22,531 nucleotides of DNA, from contig DAQX01000022.1 of assembly GCA_002503055.1 (NCBI GenBank), positions 1 to 22,531 on the forward strand, written 5' to 3'. Position 1 is the first letter of the stretch, and each line of letters begins with the position of its first letter. This DNA comes from Euryarchaeota archaeon UBA86. GTDB taxonomy: Archaea > Thermoplasmatota > Poseidoniia > Poseidoniales > Thalassarchaeaceae. This document shows positions 14,548 to 21,592 of the stretch, one piece after another. Position numbers and translations under genes: made by a program. The notes beneath the pieces are model-generated. The model was not told where the DNA came from, searched no databases, and saw nothing but the letters and a program-made list of their open reading frames with translations.

Positions 14548-15620
14548 GTGGCGACTATCACGGTGATAATCATCCAAGCCCATGGGGGCCACACGACTGG
14601 GGGCATGGGGCTCCACACAATTCGTATGCTCCTCTTGTCATGTCTATCGGTGTCGGCATATTCCTGCTTACCTTCGGAGGTCTGTTCAACTTCGGCGAGT
14701 TTGATATGTGGTATCTTCCACTAGTAATGGTCGGATTGGCTGTAACCGGAATTGGCCTGTTTGTCTGGTGGAGACAGGATATGTCTTTCGATGCATCATA
14801 CGAACCAATCGCTACTGGCACTCCATTCAAGCACATCCAAGTCAGAAAGGTCGGAATGTGGGTCTTCTTGATGTCTGAGATGATGATTTTCAGTTCACTA
14901 TTCTCCACATACATGCGCTACAGACAAGGAATTCCTAGATGCGATACGGTATTTGAAAGGGGGATGTTCGATCCTGTATTGAATCCTGATGGCTGGCAGG
15001 AAGGGGTCGCTGTGACCTGCTTTGAGCCAGCCAGCCACCTAATTGCTTCCAGTTGGTTCCATCTAGCCCCTGGGGCAATCAACACCTTCGCACTAATCGT
15101 CTCTTCATTCACTATTGTACAGGCCCTACGCTGGGCACACAAGCCAGTAGGTAGCGTCGACGAAGAAGTGAGAAGGAAGCGTATCTACAGATACCTAGGT
15201 GCAACGACCCTGCTTGCGACTCTATTCTTGACACTGAAGATAGTCGAGTGGTTCGTCGGCTTCCCTCTACCTGAGTTCCTACATGAGTACAACCACGGGC
15301 ATTCTAGTATCAAGTCACTATACGCTGAGCACTATCTCATCACGAACGATCATTACACGCACCACTCCTATATCGATGAGGCGACTGGTGCTCATATGGT
15401 AGCAAATATCAGAGTAAGTGCTACTCTGTTCTATGTAACAACCGGAACTCACGGTTTACACGTTCTAATCGGAATCATCGGCCTAGCATATCTGACATTC
15501 AAGGCTTGGACTGGAGCTTACAACCCACAAAGCGCTGTTTCAATCGAGTACTTCGGACTATACTGGCACTTTGTCGACTTGGTCTGGGTTCTGGTCTTCC
15601 CGTTCTTCTATCTGTATTGA
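14544..15620 (+). CDS. coxC: Cytochrome c oxidase subunit III
   Basis: A 358-residue subunit III with seven predicted membrane helices, near residues 30-50, 56-76, 100-124, 173-198, 215-240, 290-317 and 334-357. Conserved parts include KVGMWVFLMSEMMIFSSLF (102-120, with the Glu of subunit III), TGTHGLHVLIG (300-310) and the end YFGLYWHFVDLVWVLVFPFFYLY. It is longer than the usual 260 or so residues because of a His-rich N-terminus (five His in the first 25 residues) and a loop between helices 5 and 6 that holds eight His (residues 241-285). The TTG start overlaps the coxA stop and is backed by a strong ribosome binding site. It stabilises the core and shapes oxygen and proton access in known enzymes. 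Confidence 0.92.
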   Translation: MSGDYHGDNHPSPWGPHDWGHGAPHNSYAPLVMSIGVGIFLLTFGGLFNFGEFDMWYLPLVMVGLAVTGIGLFVWWRQDMSFDASYEPIATGTPFKHIQVRKVGMWVFLMSEMMIFSSLFSTYMRYRQGIPRCDTVFERGMFDPVLNPDGWQEGVAVTCFEPASHLIASSWFHLAPGAINTFALIVSSFTIVQALRWAHKPVGSVDEEVRRKRIYRYLGATTLLATLFLTLKIVEWFVGFPLPEFLHEYNHGHSSIKSLYAEHYLITNDHYTHHSYIDEATGAHMVANIRVSATLFYVTTGTHGLHVLIGIIGLAYLTFKAWTGAYNPQSAVSIEYFGLYWHFVDLVWVLVFPFFYLY

Positions 15621-15629
15621 GGTTTTTAC

Positions 15630-15989
15630 ATGGCAAAAAAAATAATGGGTTTTGATGCATACTGGTTGAACTTCTACGGCCTCATGATTCTCACGCTGAT
15701 TGAGGTTCTTGCTGTAGGGGCTGATTTAGGTTCTACAGCTGAAAATCTAGATATGACCGAGAGGCAGATTACACTCTGGATTTTGACCATTATTGCTGTG
15801 CCTAAGTTCGTGATGATTGCTGCAATTTTCATGCATCTATGGGGAGATGCGGACTCGGGTATTCTGACCCTTACTGCACTATTCCCTGCATTCTTCATCA
15901 TCATCATGGTGCTCTTCATCGGACTTACTCATCCTGAGTCAGGGATTGGTCTGCCTGACTGGTGCAGACCTGGTAACTACGGACTTTGA
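15630..15989 (+). CDS. coxD: Cytochrome c oxidase subunit IV (prokaryotic type)
   Basis: A 119-residue protein with three predicted helices (about 12-31, 48-70 and 76-99), the layout of the small prokaryotic oxidase subunit IV. The middle-helix segment PKFVMIAAIFMHLWGD fits the conserved FMHL motif of that family. It begins nine bases after coxC and ends the operon. Its role in related oxidases is assembly or stability of the complex. No genes for haem A synthesis or Cu insertion (ctaA, ctaB, sco, cox11) follow, so those must be elsewhere. Confidence 0.85.
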   Translation: MAKKIMGFDAYWLNFYGLMILTLIEVLAVGADLGSTAENLDMTERQITLWILTIIAVPKFVMIAAIFMHLWGDADSGILTLTALFPAFFIIIMVLFIGLTHPESGIGLPDWCRPGNYGL

Positions 15990-16042
15990 TTCAATTACTG
16001 TCCGAATAGGTTCATCAAAAGTGACTGTTACGGCGGACTACT

Positions 16043-16152
16043 GCAGACGTCGCATAGCCCGGTATTGCGCCGGATTTGAAAGGTAACAAAACATAGCCCA
16101 AAATATCCGGTGTCCTAGTGACTCGGGAGTTCAAATCTCTCCGTCTGCGCCA
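16043..16152 (+). tRNA. tRNA-Ser (anticodon UGA) with intron
   Basis: The acceptor arm pairs GCAGACG (16043-16049) with CGTCTGC (16142-16148), followed by discriminator G and an encoded CCA (16150-16152). The D-loop is AGCCCGGTA, the anticodon stem pairs CCGGA (16070-16074) with TCCGG (16106-16110), and the T-arm is GGGAG-TTCAAAT-CTCTC. The 14-base variable region (16111-16124) is of the long type expected for serine. After removal of a 24-base intron the anticodon loop is TTTGAAA with anticodon TGA (16077-16079), reading UCA. The CCA touches the stop codon of the next gene on the other strand. Confidence 0.93.
16081..16104 (+). other. tRNA intron with canonical bulge-helix-bulge motif
   Basis: The intron lies at the standard position 37/38. 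The fold is regular: anticodon stem, three-base bulge ATA (16103-16105), four-bp helix TTTG (16075-16078) with CAAA (16099-16102), three-base bulge AAA (16079-16081), then GGT (16082-16084) with GCC (16096-16098). Cleavage after the second base of each bulge removes 16081-16104 and restores a seven-base anticodon loop. This is the substrate shape of archaeal tRNA splicing endonuclease. Confidence 0.88.
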
Positions 16153-17166
16153 CTACTCATTCGGAATTGAAGCAGCGCCACGCACTGTCAACTGGTCATC
16201 GTGATACTGCATAGTGGCAGGTGTGGTAATTACCGCTTCACCATCCACTCCTATCATCAGAGGAGAATTGGAAGAAGTTGAGATTTCGAACTTCTTGGCA
16301 TTCTGCATGGTTATTCCCCACTTCCCAACATGTTTTCCCTTCTTTACTGGGCCCATCAACATCAGCATCTGTGCCTTCGACATACCCCATGCCATTACCA
16401 AAGAGCAGTGGCCTTGGGTAGGTCTGGCTCCAGGAGCTACCTTGTAGCCTCCACCGAAGGTTTGGCACTGGCTCATGCAAAATAGACCTGAGAGGTCTAC
16501 TTCGATTGGTTCTTCTCCATCGATTCTGAGTTCTCCTGTTTGTTTCTTCCAAGAAATAATTGCCTTGATACCTAGTGCATCGTATTTCCTCGGACCTCTA
16601 ATTCTTTTGAATTGGCCCTCATCTTTCATTCGATTGATTACCGATGTAACTCCGCCATCGCACTCGAGGAAGCTCCAGCGAACTAGGTTTCCAGGAATCT
16701 CAGGGTTGCCATTACACTCTCGAGGAATGGGGGCGGCCTTGGAGGGATGATCTGGGGCAGGTGGGCCCTCTATCCTGAGTGATCCGACTCTGCGATTAGT
16801 TCCATTGGACAGAATATCAATCGCTCCTTGAAGGTCAGGAAATTTGTTTCCTTTTGGGACAGGTATGCCATGTGCTCTAGCGTAGTCATTGCCGGTTCCA
16901 ATGGGAAGTATGCCCATGACCTTGTCCGAGCCACGTAGGCCCGATGCAACCTCGTGCACAGTGCCATCTCCACCTACAGCCACGACTATTTCGTGGTCTG
17001 TATCAATTAGGCTCTCTGCGATGTCCATAGCGTGTCCTGGGGCTTCGGTATGATACAGGTCAACATCGAACCCAGAGTTGTCAAGAGCTTGTTCAAATTC
17101 GCTCCACTTCTTGAGGGACAAACCATCCCGAGCGTTCGGATTGAGGATACAGGCGATGCGGGTCAT
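16153..17166 (-). CDS. Diacylglycerol kinase / LCB5-family lipid kinase
   Basis: A 337-residue protein of the diacylglycerol kinase catalytic domain family. The start ACILNPNARDG (5-15) is the first strand and P-loop-like NPxAG region, AVGGDGTVHEVASGL (63-77) holds the signature GGDGT nucleotide site, and LPIGTGNDYAR (87-97) is the second conserved block. Enzymes of this group phosphorylate lipid alcohols such as diacylglycerol, sphingoid bases or undecaprenol-like lipids; in archaea the natural lipid is uncertain. A Pro/Cys-rich insert (around 140-160) extends the central part. ATG 17164-17166 gives the family-typical start; an in-frame TTG at 17205 would add 13 residues. The stop codon touches the CCA of tRNA-Ser. 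It is divergent from ribD with about 80 bases between. Confidence 0.87.
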   Translation of the reverse strand: MTRIACILNPNARDGLSLKKWSEFEQALDNSGFDVDLYHTEAPGHAMDIAESLIDTDHEIVVAVGGDGTVHEVASGLRGSDKVMGILPIGTGNDYARAHGIPVPKGNKFPDLQGAIDILSNGTNRRVGSLRIEGPPAPDHPSKAAPIPRECNGNPEIPGNLVRWSFLECDGGVTSVINRMKDEGQFKRIRGPRKYDALGIKAIISWKKQTGELRIDGEEPIEVDLSGLFCMSQCQTFGGGYKVAPGARPTQGHCSLVMAWGMSKAQMLMLMGPVKKGKHVGKWGITMQNAKKFEISTSSNSPLMIGVDGEAVITTPATMQYHDDQLTVRGAASIPNE

Positions 17167-17246
17167 GAGGTTCTCAGGATTGGTTTTCGACTTGAATCCT
17201 GCCAATACAAGAAATGATGAGTAAGTGGCGGTTCCAAGGGCTATAG

Positions 17247-18326
17247 ATGGAGTCTGATGAGGAATACATGCAACGCGCCATCAGCCTTGCTGAGCGTGGC
17301 AGAGGGCGTGTGATGCCCAACCCATTGGTCGGCTGTTTACTAGTTAAGGATGGACAGGTAATCGCAGAGGGTTGGCACGACCGAATCGGGGGTCTGCATG
17401 CAGAGCAGGCTGCGATTGCTGATGCAGAGGCCAGAGGGATCTCACCTCAAGGCTCAACTGCCTACATCACTCTAGAGCCCTGCAACCACTTCGGTAGAAC
17501 ACCTCCTTGCACTGAGGCCCTTCTTTGGGCGGGCGTTACCCATGTAGTAATCGGCGCTAGTGACCCTAACCCAACTGTTCGAGGAGGAGGTAGTGCAGTT
17601 CTAAGGCAAGCGGGCATGGAAGTGGAAGAAGGAGTCTTGGCTGATGAGTGTAGGGAACAAATGCGCGAGTTCATGCATTGGTGTGAGAGTAAGCGCCCCT
17701 ATGTTCTACTCAAGGCGGCGGTAGACCCCAACGGCAGAATAGATGGAGACCAGTCAGATCCGGCTGAGAGGTTCAGCTCAGAATCATCCTTGGAGATTGT
17801 TCACCAATTGCGTTCAGAGTCGATGGCCATACTGGTCGGAATCAATACAGTAATTCGTGACAATCCTTCACTTACTGTGCGTGGTCCCGATATTGGGCCT
17901 CGCGTACCTCCTATGAGAGTGGTAATCGATCCTAGTGGGAGGATTCCGTCTGATTGTAAGCTAATGCGGGATGGTTCCGCTCCAACTCTGTTGATTCACT
18001 GCGAAGATCCGGGGCAGTTAGATGATCCAGTCCATGTAGAGAGAGTGATACTTTCTGACGATGATGGTGAAATTTCAGTTGAGAGGATACTCGATATGCT
18101 AGGAGACCGTGGAATTCAGTCGCTGATGGTAGAGGGCGGTGCAGACACCTGGAGGCGTTTCCTTACAGAAGAATTGGTAGACAGAGTCCACCTTTGTCGC
18201 TCTCCATTCGACCTTTCTGGTGAGGATGGTGTCACCTTCGAAGAGCATGAGTTGACTTCCGCTGGACTACGCCGAGTTTCGGTGAGAGACATCGATGGGG
18301 ATGAAGTCAGTAGTTGGGAGAAGTGA
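17247..18326 (+). CDS. ribD: Bifunctional riboflavin biosynthesis deaminase/reductase
   Basis: A 359-residue two-domain enzyme of riboflavin synthesis. The N-terminal cytidine-deaminase-like domain (about 1-145) has the zinc site His51-Ala-Glu53 (GGLHAEQ) and LEPCNHFGRTPPC with Cys79 and Cys88; it removes the amino group of the diaminopyrimidine phosphate. The C-terminal reductase domain starts near RPYVLLKAAVDPNGRIDG (150-167) and includes ESMAILVGINTVIRDNPSL and LMVEGGADTWRRFL (around 291-304); it reduces the ribosyl side chain with NADPH. Many archaea have only the separate reductase and a different pathway order, so a fused bacterial-type RibD suggests acquisition from bacteria (inference). 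No other rib genes are nearby. The ATG start is the family-typical one. Confidence 0.93.
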   Translation: MESDEEYMQRAISLAERGRGRVMPNPLVGCLLVKDGQVIAEGWHDRIGGLHAEQAAIADAEARGISPQGSTAYITLEPCNHFGRTPPCTEALLWAGVTHVVIGASDPNPTVRGGGSAVLRQAGMEVEEGVLADECREQMREFMHWCESKRPYVLLKAAVDPNGRIDGDQSDPAERFSSESSLEIVHQLRSESMAILVGINTVIRDNPSLTVRGPDIGPRVPPMRVVIDPSGRIPSDCKLMRDGSAPTLLIHCEDPGQLDDPVHVERVILSDDDGEISVERILDMLGDRGIQSLMVEGGADTWRRFLTEELVDRVHLCRSPFDLSGEDGVTFEEHELTSAGLRRVSVRDIDGDEVSSWEK

Positions 18327-18392
18327 TTTTTCTCTTAGTTTGCATATTAGGTCAACTGTAAATGTGATAGTCCTGAGTTTCCCACGAGAGTC

Positions 18393-19145
18393 GTGGAGAA
18401 TGAGATATTCTTACTATTGATGCTGGTAGGTGTATTTGCAGGATTCGTTGATAGTGCAGTCGGAGGCGGGGGGCTGCTTAGATTGCCTGCAATGTTAGCT
18501 GCTGGATTACCTCCTCATATCGCACTTGGGACGAATAAGTTCGCATCGGCGGCGGCGGCAGCGGTTGCAAGTGCAAAATATCTCCAAAGTGAGATTGTTC
18601 CTAGAAAGCCCGCATTCATAGGCTGGTTAATCATGATTATATTCTCAATAATTGGCACTAGGGCTGTTCTTTCTGTTGATGCTGATATGTTGCTTGGAAT
18701 CGTTATTGTCGTCCTAACTGCTCTATTCTTCTATGTCTTGTTTAACCCTCAATTTGGGAAGGAAGAGAACATCAGGGAAGAGAGGGTGGTTCCTGTAACA
18801 GTTGGTATGGGGGTTGGATTGGGTTGGTATGATGGTTTTCTTGGACCAGGGACAGGAAGTATGCTAATGGCAGGATACATCAAAGGTGCAGGTTTTGGAA
18901 TGGATAGAGCTGCAGCAACTGCTAGAATTCTTAACTTTGGAGGAAATATCGGTTCCTATGCAATGTTCGCGATTGCAGCATCGGTAAATTATGAGGTTGC
19001 GATTCCGTTTGCATTGGCAAACATGGTTGGAGGTTACTTAGCGCCTGGTTATGTTCTCAAGTATGGATACTCACTACTGCGACCGATGTTTCTTGTTGTA
19101 GCTGCAATCATGATTACAGTCCAGATTGTAAGTTACATTGGCTGA
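18393..19145 (+). CDS. TauE/SafE-family membrane permease
   Basis: A 250-residue membrane protein with about eight hydrophobic segments. It has the two family half-repeats: GVFAGFVDSAVGGGGLLRLPAML near the start and MGVGLGWYDGFLGPGTGSMLM in the middle, plus ALGTNKFASAAAAAVASAKY. TauE/SafE (COG0730) proteins export sulfite, sulfoacetate or related small anions; the substrate here is unknown. It starts with GTG at 18393, about 66 bases after ribD, with a TATA-like GCATATTAG at 18342-18350 between, so it may have its own promoter. Its codon use is visibly richer in A and T at third positions than ribD. It ends 20 bases before the convergent tRNA-Arg. Confidence 0.9.
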   Translation: MENEIFLLLMLVGVFAGFVDSAVGGGGLLRLPAMLAAGLPPHIALGTNKFASAAAAAVASAKYLQSEIVPRKPAFIGWLIMIIFSIIGTRAVLSVDADMLLGIVIVVLTALFFYVLFNPQFGKEENIREERVVPVTVGMGVGLGWYDGFLGPGTGSMLMAGYIKGAGFGMDRAAATARILNFGGNIGSYAMFAIAASVNYEVAIPFALANMVGGYLAPGYVLKYGYSLLRPMFLVVAAIMITVQIVSYIG

Positions 19146-19165
19146 CTCTCAGTCCAATCGAATAG

Positions 19166-19242
19166 TGGTGGGCGATACAGGATTTGAACCCATGTCCTAG
19201 CGTCCGAAGCGCCAGATGATATCCAGACTACACCAATCGCCC
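19166..19242 (-). tRNA. tRNA-Arg (anticodon UCG)
   Basis: On the minus strand the acceptor arm GGGCGAT (from 19242) pairs perfectly with ATCGCCC, followed by discriminator A and an encoded CCA (19166-19168). The anticodon arm is TGGCG-CTTCGGA-CGCTA with anticodon TCG (19205-19207), reading CGA. The T-loop is TTCAAAT. No intron is present. The 5' end lies 27 bases after the stop of the tRNA G10 methyltransferase gene on the same strand. Confidence 0.93.
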
Positions 19243-19269
19243 TTATGTTCGACGATGGCCCACCCGTCT

Positions 19270-20400
19270 TCAATCCGCCGGATGGCAGACGACAACCATT
19301 CTGGCGAGGCTGCTGTGTACTCTGACGGGTGCTTTGAATACCGGCTTCCATCCTCTTTCGATTATCTTGGCCTCTAATTCACTCCATGGCATACCCATTA
19401 CCTCAACATCATCACTGGGCTCTGCTTGTAGGGCTTCGGGAGTAGTCGGAAGCATCGTGCTAAGTGTTCCTTCTGGGTCGATTCTATGAGCAGCAGAGAG
19501 GGCCTCAAAGAACAGTTCCATGTCTTTTCCTGAAGACCATGAGCTGCGTCCGTAAGGTGGATCGAATACGAACGCACAGTCCGATCTAATACCCCAAAGT
19601 GATTCGATTTCTGAGACATCACAAGTCTCGACCCTGCCCTCTAAATCAAATGAAGCAAGATTCTCTCGTGTACCCTCAACCATACGTGGGTCCAAATCGC
19701 TGGCCAGAGTCTCAATTCCTTGAAGAGCGGATTCAATCGCTATACCACCTGTTCCGCAGAATGGGTCGATTACTGTCTCAACCTCAGCAGTTCGTCGGTG
19801 TGCTAGTGAGATGAGAAGTCTGGCCTGTCTTGGATCGAGAGAGACCGGTTGGAAGAATGGTCGCTCTGTTGGTGCTCTGCCTGAGTAACTCTCTCGATGC
19901 CAATCCATATGACTCAGTCCCCAGACTACGATTGGGCTATTCTGTCCGATTTCATCACGATGTATGGGTCCGTCTTCGGGCCCCGAGATTACTACTGAGA
20001 TTACATTCTCTGGGCTCTCTAGGTCAACAGATCTCGATTCGCTAGAAACGAGTGCCCCAACTTCCTTGTCTATCGTACTGCGTGAGAAACCTGGGATACC
20101 TATCCCCAATTTGCGTGTTCTAACTGCGAAACTCCCCTCGGGTAGGTGCTTTAGTGCCCAATTAGCGATATTCTGACTCAGATCTTCCTGTGAGGCTTGC
20201 GGATTGACCCAATATCTACCAGAGTTAGATAGAACTTCATCTAGCAGAGCAGCCCTCGAAAGCCTATCTAGAGACGAATCAGTAAGTGGAATGTAAAGCA
20301 CTCTTGGATTTATGACTTCAATTGGTCCGGTCAAAGCTTGAATCTCTGCTCTGAACAACAAAGGATGCCAGCCGCTACCAATCAGTGTCAGGCCTTGCAT
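19270..20400 (-). CDS. trmG10: tRNA (guanine-N2) methyltransferase, position 10 (archaeal Trm11/Trm-G10)
   Basis: A 376-residue enzyme. The first 160 residues fit the N-terminal and THUMP region that grips the tRNA acceptor end (SFAVRTRKLGIG, IVVWGLSHMDW). The catalytic Rossmann domain begins with the conserved RPFFQPVSLDPRQARLLISLA (180-200), typical of this family. SAM motif I is DPFCGTGGIAIES (212-224), then ASDLDPRMVEGTREN, and motif IV is FDPPYGRSS (279-287), the N2-guanine methyltransferase site. Homologues make N2-methyl and N2,N2-dimethyl guanosine at tRNA position 10. The ATG at 20398-20400 is well placed. The tRNA-Arg gene follows 27 bases downstream on the same strand and carries G at position 10. 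It is divergent from the FEN1 gene. Confidence 0.9.
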   Translation of the reverse strand: MQGLTLIGSGWHPLLFRAEIQALTGPIEVINPRVLYIPLTDSSLDRLSRAALLDEVLSNSGRYWVNPQASQEDLSQNIANWALKHLPEGSFAVRTRKLGIGIPGFSRSTIDKEVGALVSSESRSVDLESPENVISVVISGPEDGPIHRDEIGQNSPIVVWGLSHMDWHRESYSGRAPTERPFFQPVSLDPRQARLLISLAHRRTAEVETVIDPFCGTGGIAIESALQGIETLASDLDPRMVEGTRENLASFDLEGRVETCDVSEIESLWGIRSDCAFVFDPPYGRSSWSSGKDMELFFEALSAAHRIDPEGTLSTMLPTTPEALQAEPSDDVEVMGMPWSELEAKIIERGWKPVFKAPVRVHSSLARMVVVCHPAD

Positions 20401-20489
20401 TCGAGCACCTCGATGAGTGCCGCTGCGGGCTTCATCCCTAAATGCCTCGACTGTTACCGTGGACCAATACCGGCGGGGGGCTATCGAGA

Positions 20490-21497
20490 ATGGGCTGTAA
20501 CTTGCGTGATTTAGCGGTTATCGAGCCACTAAAGATGAAAGAATTGTCAGGCCAACGAGTAGCAGTTGATGTCTTCCTAAACGCCTACCAGTTCATCACT
20601 AGTCTGACTGGTCAGGATGGTAAGCCGCTTTCGTACGACGGTAGGCCGGTTGCACACCTCATGGGATTCCTTGATCGGACTACTGTAATGCTAGCTGAGG
20701 GTATTGACCCTGTGTTTGTATTCGACGGAAGGCCGCACGAATTGAAGATGGAGACTCTCAAGGGTCGTAAGGACCGTAAGAAGGAGGCGGTTACTCGCTG
20801 GGAGGCTGCCGTAGAGGCAGGAGATATGACTGCCGCTAAAAAACTCGGGCCGCAGACTGCCGAGTACACTCCAGAAATGGTCGCTGATACCAAGCGACTG
20901 TTCGAATTACTTGGTGTAACTTGGGTGGAGGCTCCGATGGAAGCGGAAGGCGCTGCTGCAGTACGGTGCGCAAATGGAGAAGTGGGTGCAGTCGCATCTC
21001 AAGACTGGGACACTCTGTTGTATGGAGCTCCGATGATGGTCCGGAACCTAACTTCTCACGGCACTAGGAAGTTTGGACGTGTGCTGCAGGCAGAGAAGGT
21101 AATGTTAGCAGAAACTCTCGCCAAGCATGAAATTACACATGAACAATTGGTTGATCTTGGTATAATGATAGGGACTGACTTTCATCCTGGAATAAAGGGG
21201 ATTGGACCTAAAACTGGATTGAAATTGATACGTGAACACAGTAACATAGAGGCGATTGCTGAAGTCAAGGGATTCGAAGTACCCGAGCGTCTCAACGAGA
21301 TTCGTTCTCTCTTCCTTGAGCACCCTGTTGGGGATGAGCCGTTGCCAAAATCGGTCCACGCTGTTGAAGAAGACTTGCGTGACTTCCTACAGAAAGAGCG
21401 TGGTTTCTCTGATGGACGCGTACAACGCGCCCTAGACCGGCTCACTAGTGTGGCACGACTGCGTTCTAAGAGTCAGCCAACATTGTTTGATTTCTGA
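20490..21497 (+). CDS. fen: Flap endonuclease 1
   Basis: A 335-residue structure-specific 5' nuclease acting in Okazaki fragment maturation and repair. The start MGCNLRDL is chosen because FEN1 needs Met-Gly at the N-terminus, where Gly2 enters the active-site region; the frame extends upstream to 20442 but those residues are not family-like. Metal-binding acids fall where expected: Asp27 (AVDVF), Asp79 (VFDGR), Glu151 and Glu153 (PMEAEGAAA), Asp172 and Asp174 (SQDWDTL) and Asp230 (IGTDFHPG). The helix-hairpin-helix GIKGIGPKTGLKLI (234-247) contacts DNA. The last residues QPTLFDF (329-335) are a consensus PCNA-interacting peptide. The gene is divergent from the tRNA methyltransferase. Confidence 0.95.
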   Translation: MGCNLRDLAVIEPLKMKELSGQRVAVDVFLNAYQFITSLTGQDGKPLSYDGRPVAHLMGFLDRTTVMLAEGIDPVFVFDGRPHELKMETLKGRKDRKKEAVTRWEAAVEAGDMTAAKKLGPQTAEYTPEMVADTKRLFELLGVTWVEAPMEAEGAAAVRCANGEVGAVASQDWDTLLYGAPMMVRNLTSHGTRKFGRVLQAEKVMLAETLAKHEITHEQLVDLGIMIGTDFHPGIKGIGPKTGLKLIREHSNIEAIAEVKGFEVPERLNEIRSLFLEHPVGDEPLPKSVHAVEEDLRDFLQKERGFSDGRVQRALDRLTSVARLRSKSQPTLFDF

Positions 21498-21510
21498 TTG
21501 GGGCGGCTCA

Positions 21511-21547
21511 TCCGGGGACTGAAGCGCCCCCGGAGAGCCTGTCTCCG
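21511..21547. repeat. Two overlapping GC-rich hairpins between convergent genes
   Basis: TCCGGGG (21511-21517) pairs with CCCCGGA (21528-21534), and CGGAGA (21531-21536) pairs with TCTCCG (21542-21547). The two share bases, so only one can form at a time. They lie between the FEN1 stop and the stop of the opposing repeat protein. There is no long T-run, so they are weak candidates for a terminator; another structural role is possible. Confidence 0.35.
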
Positions 21548-21592
21548 CTTTGTCATCTCGACGAGCGGGCTGGCAGAACCAAGACTAGGGAA

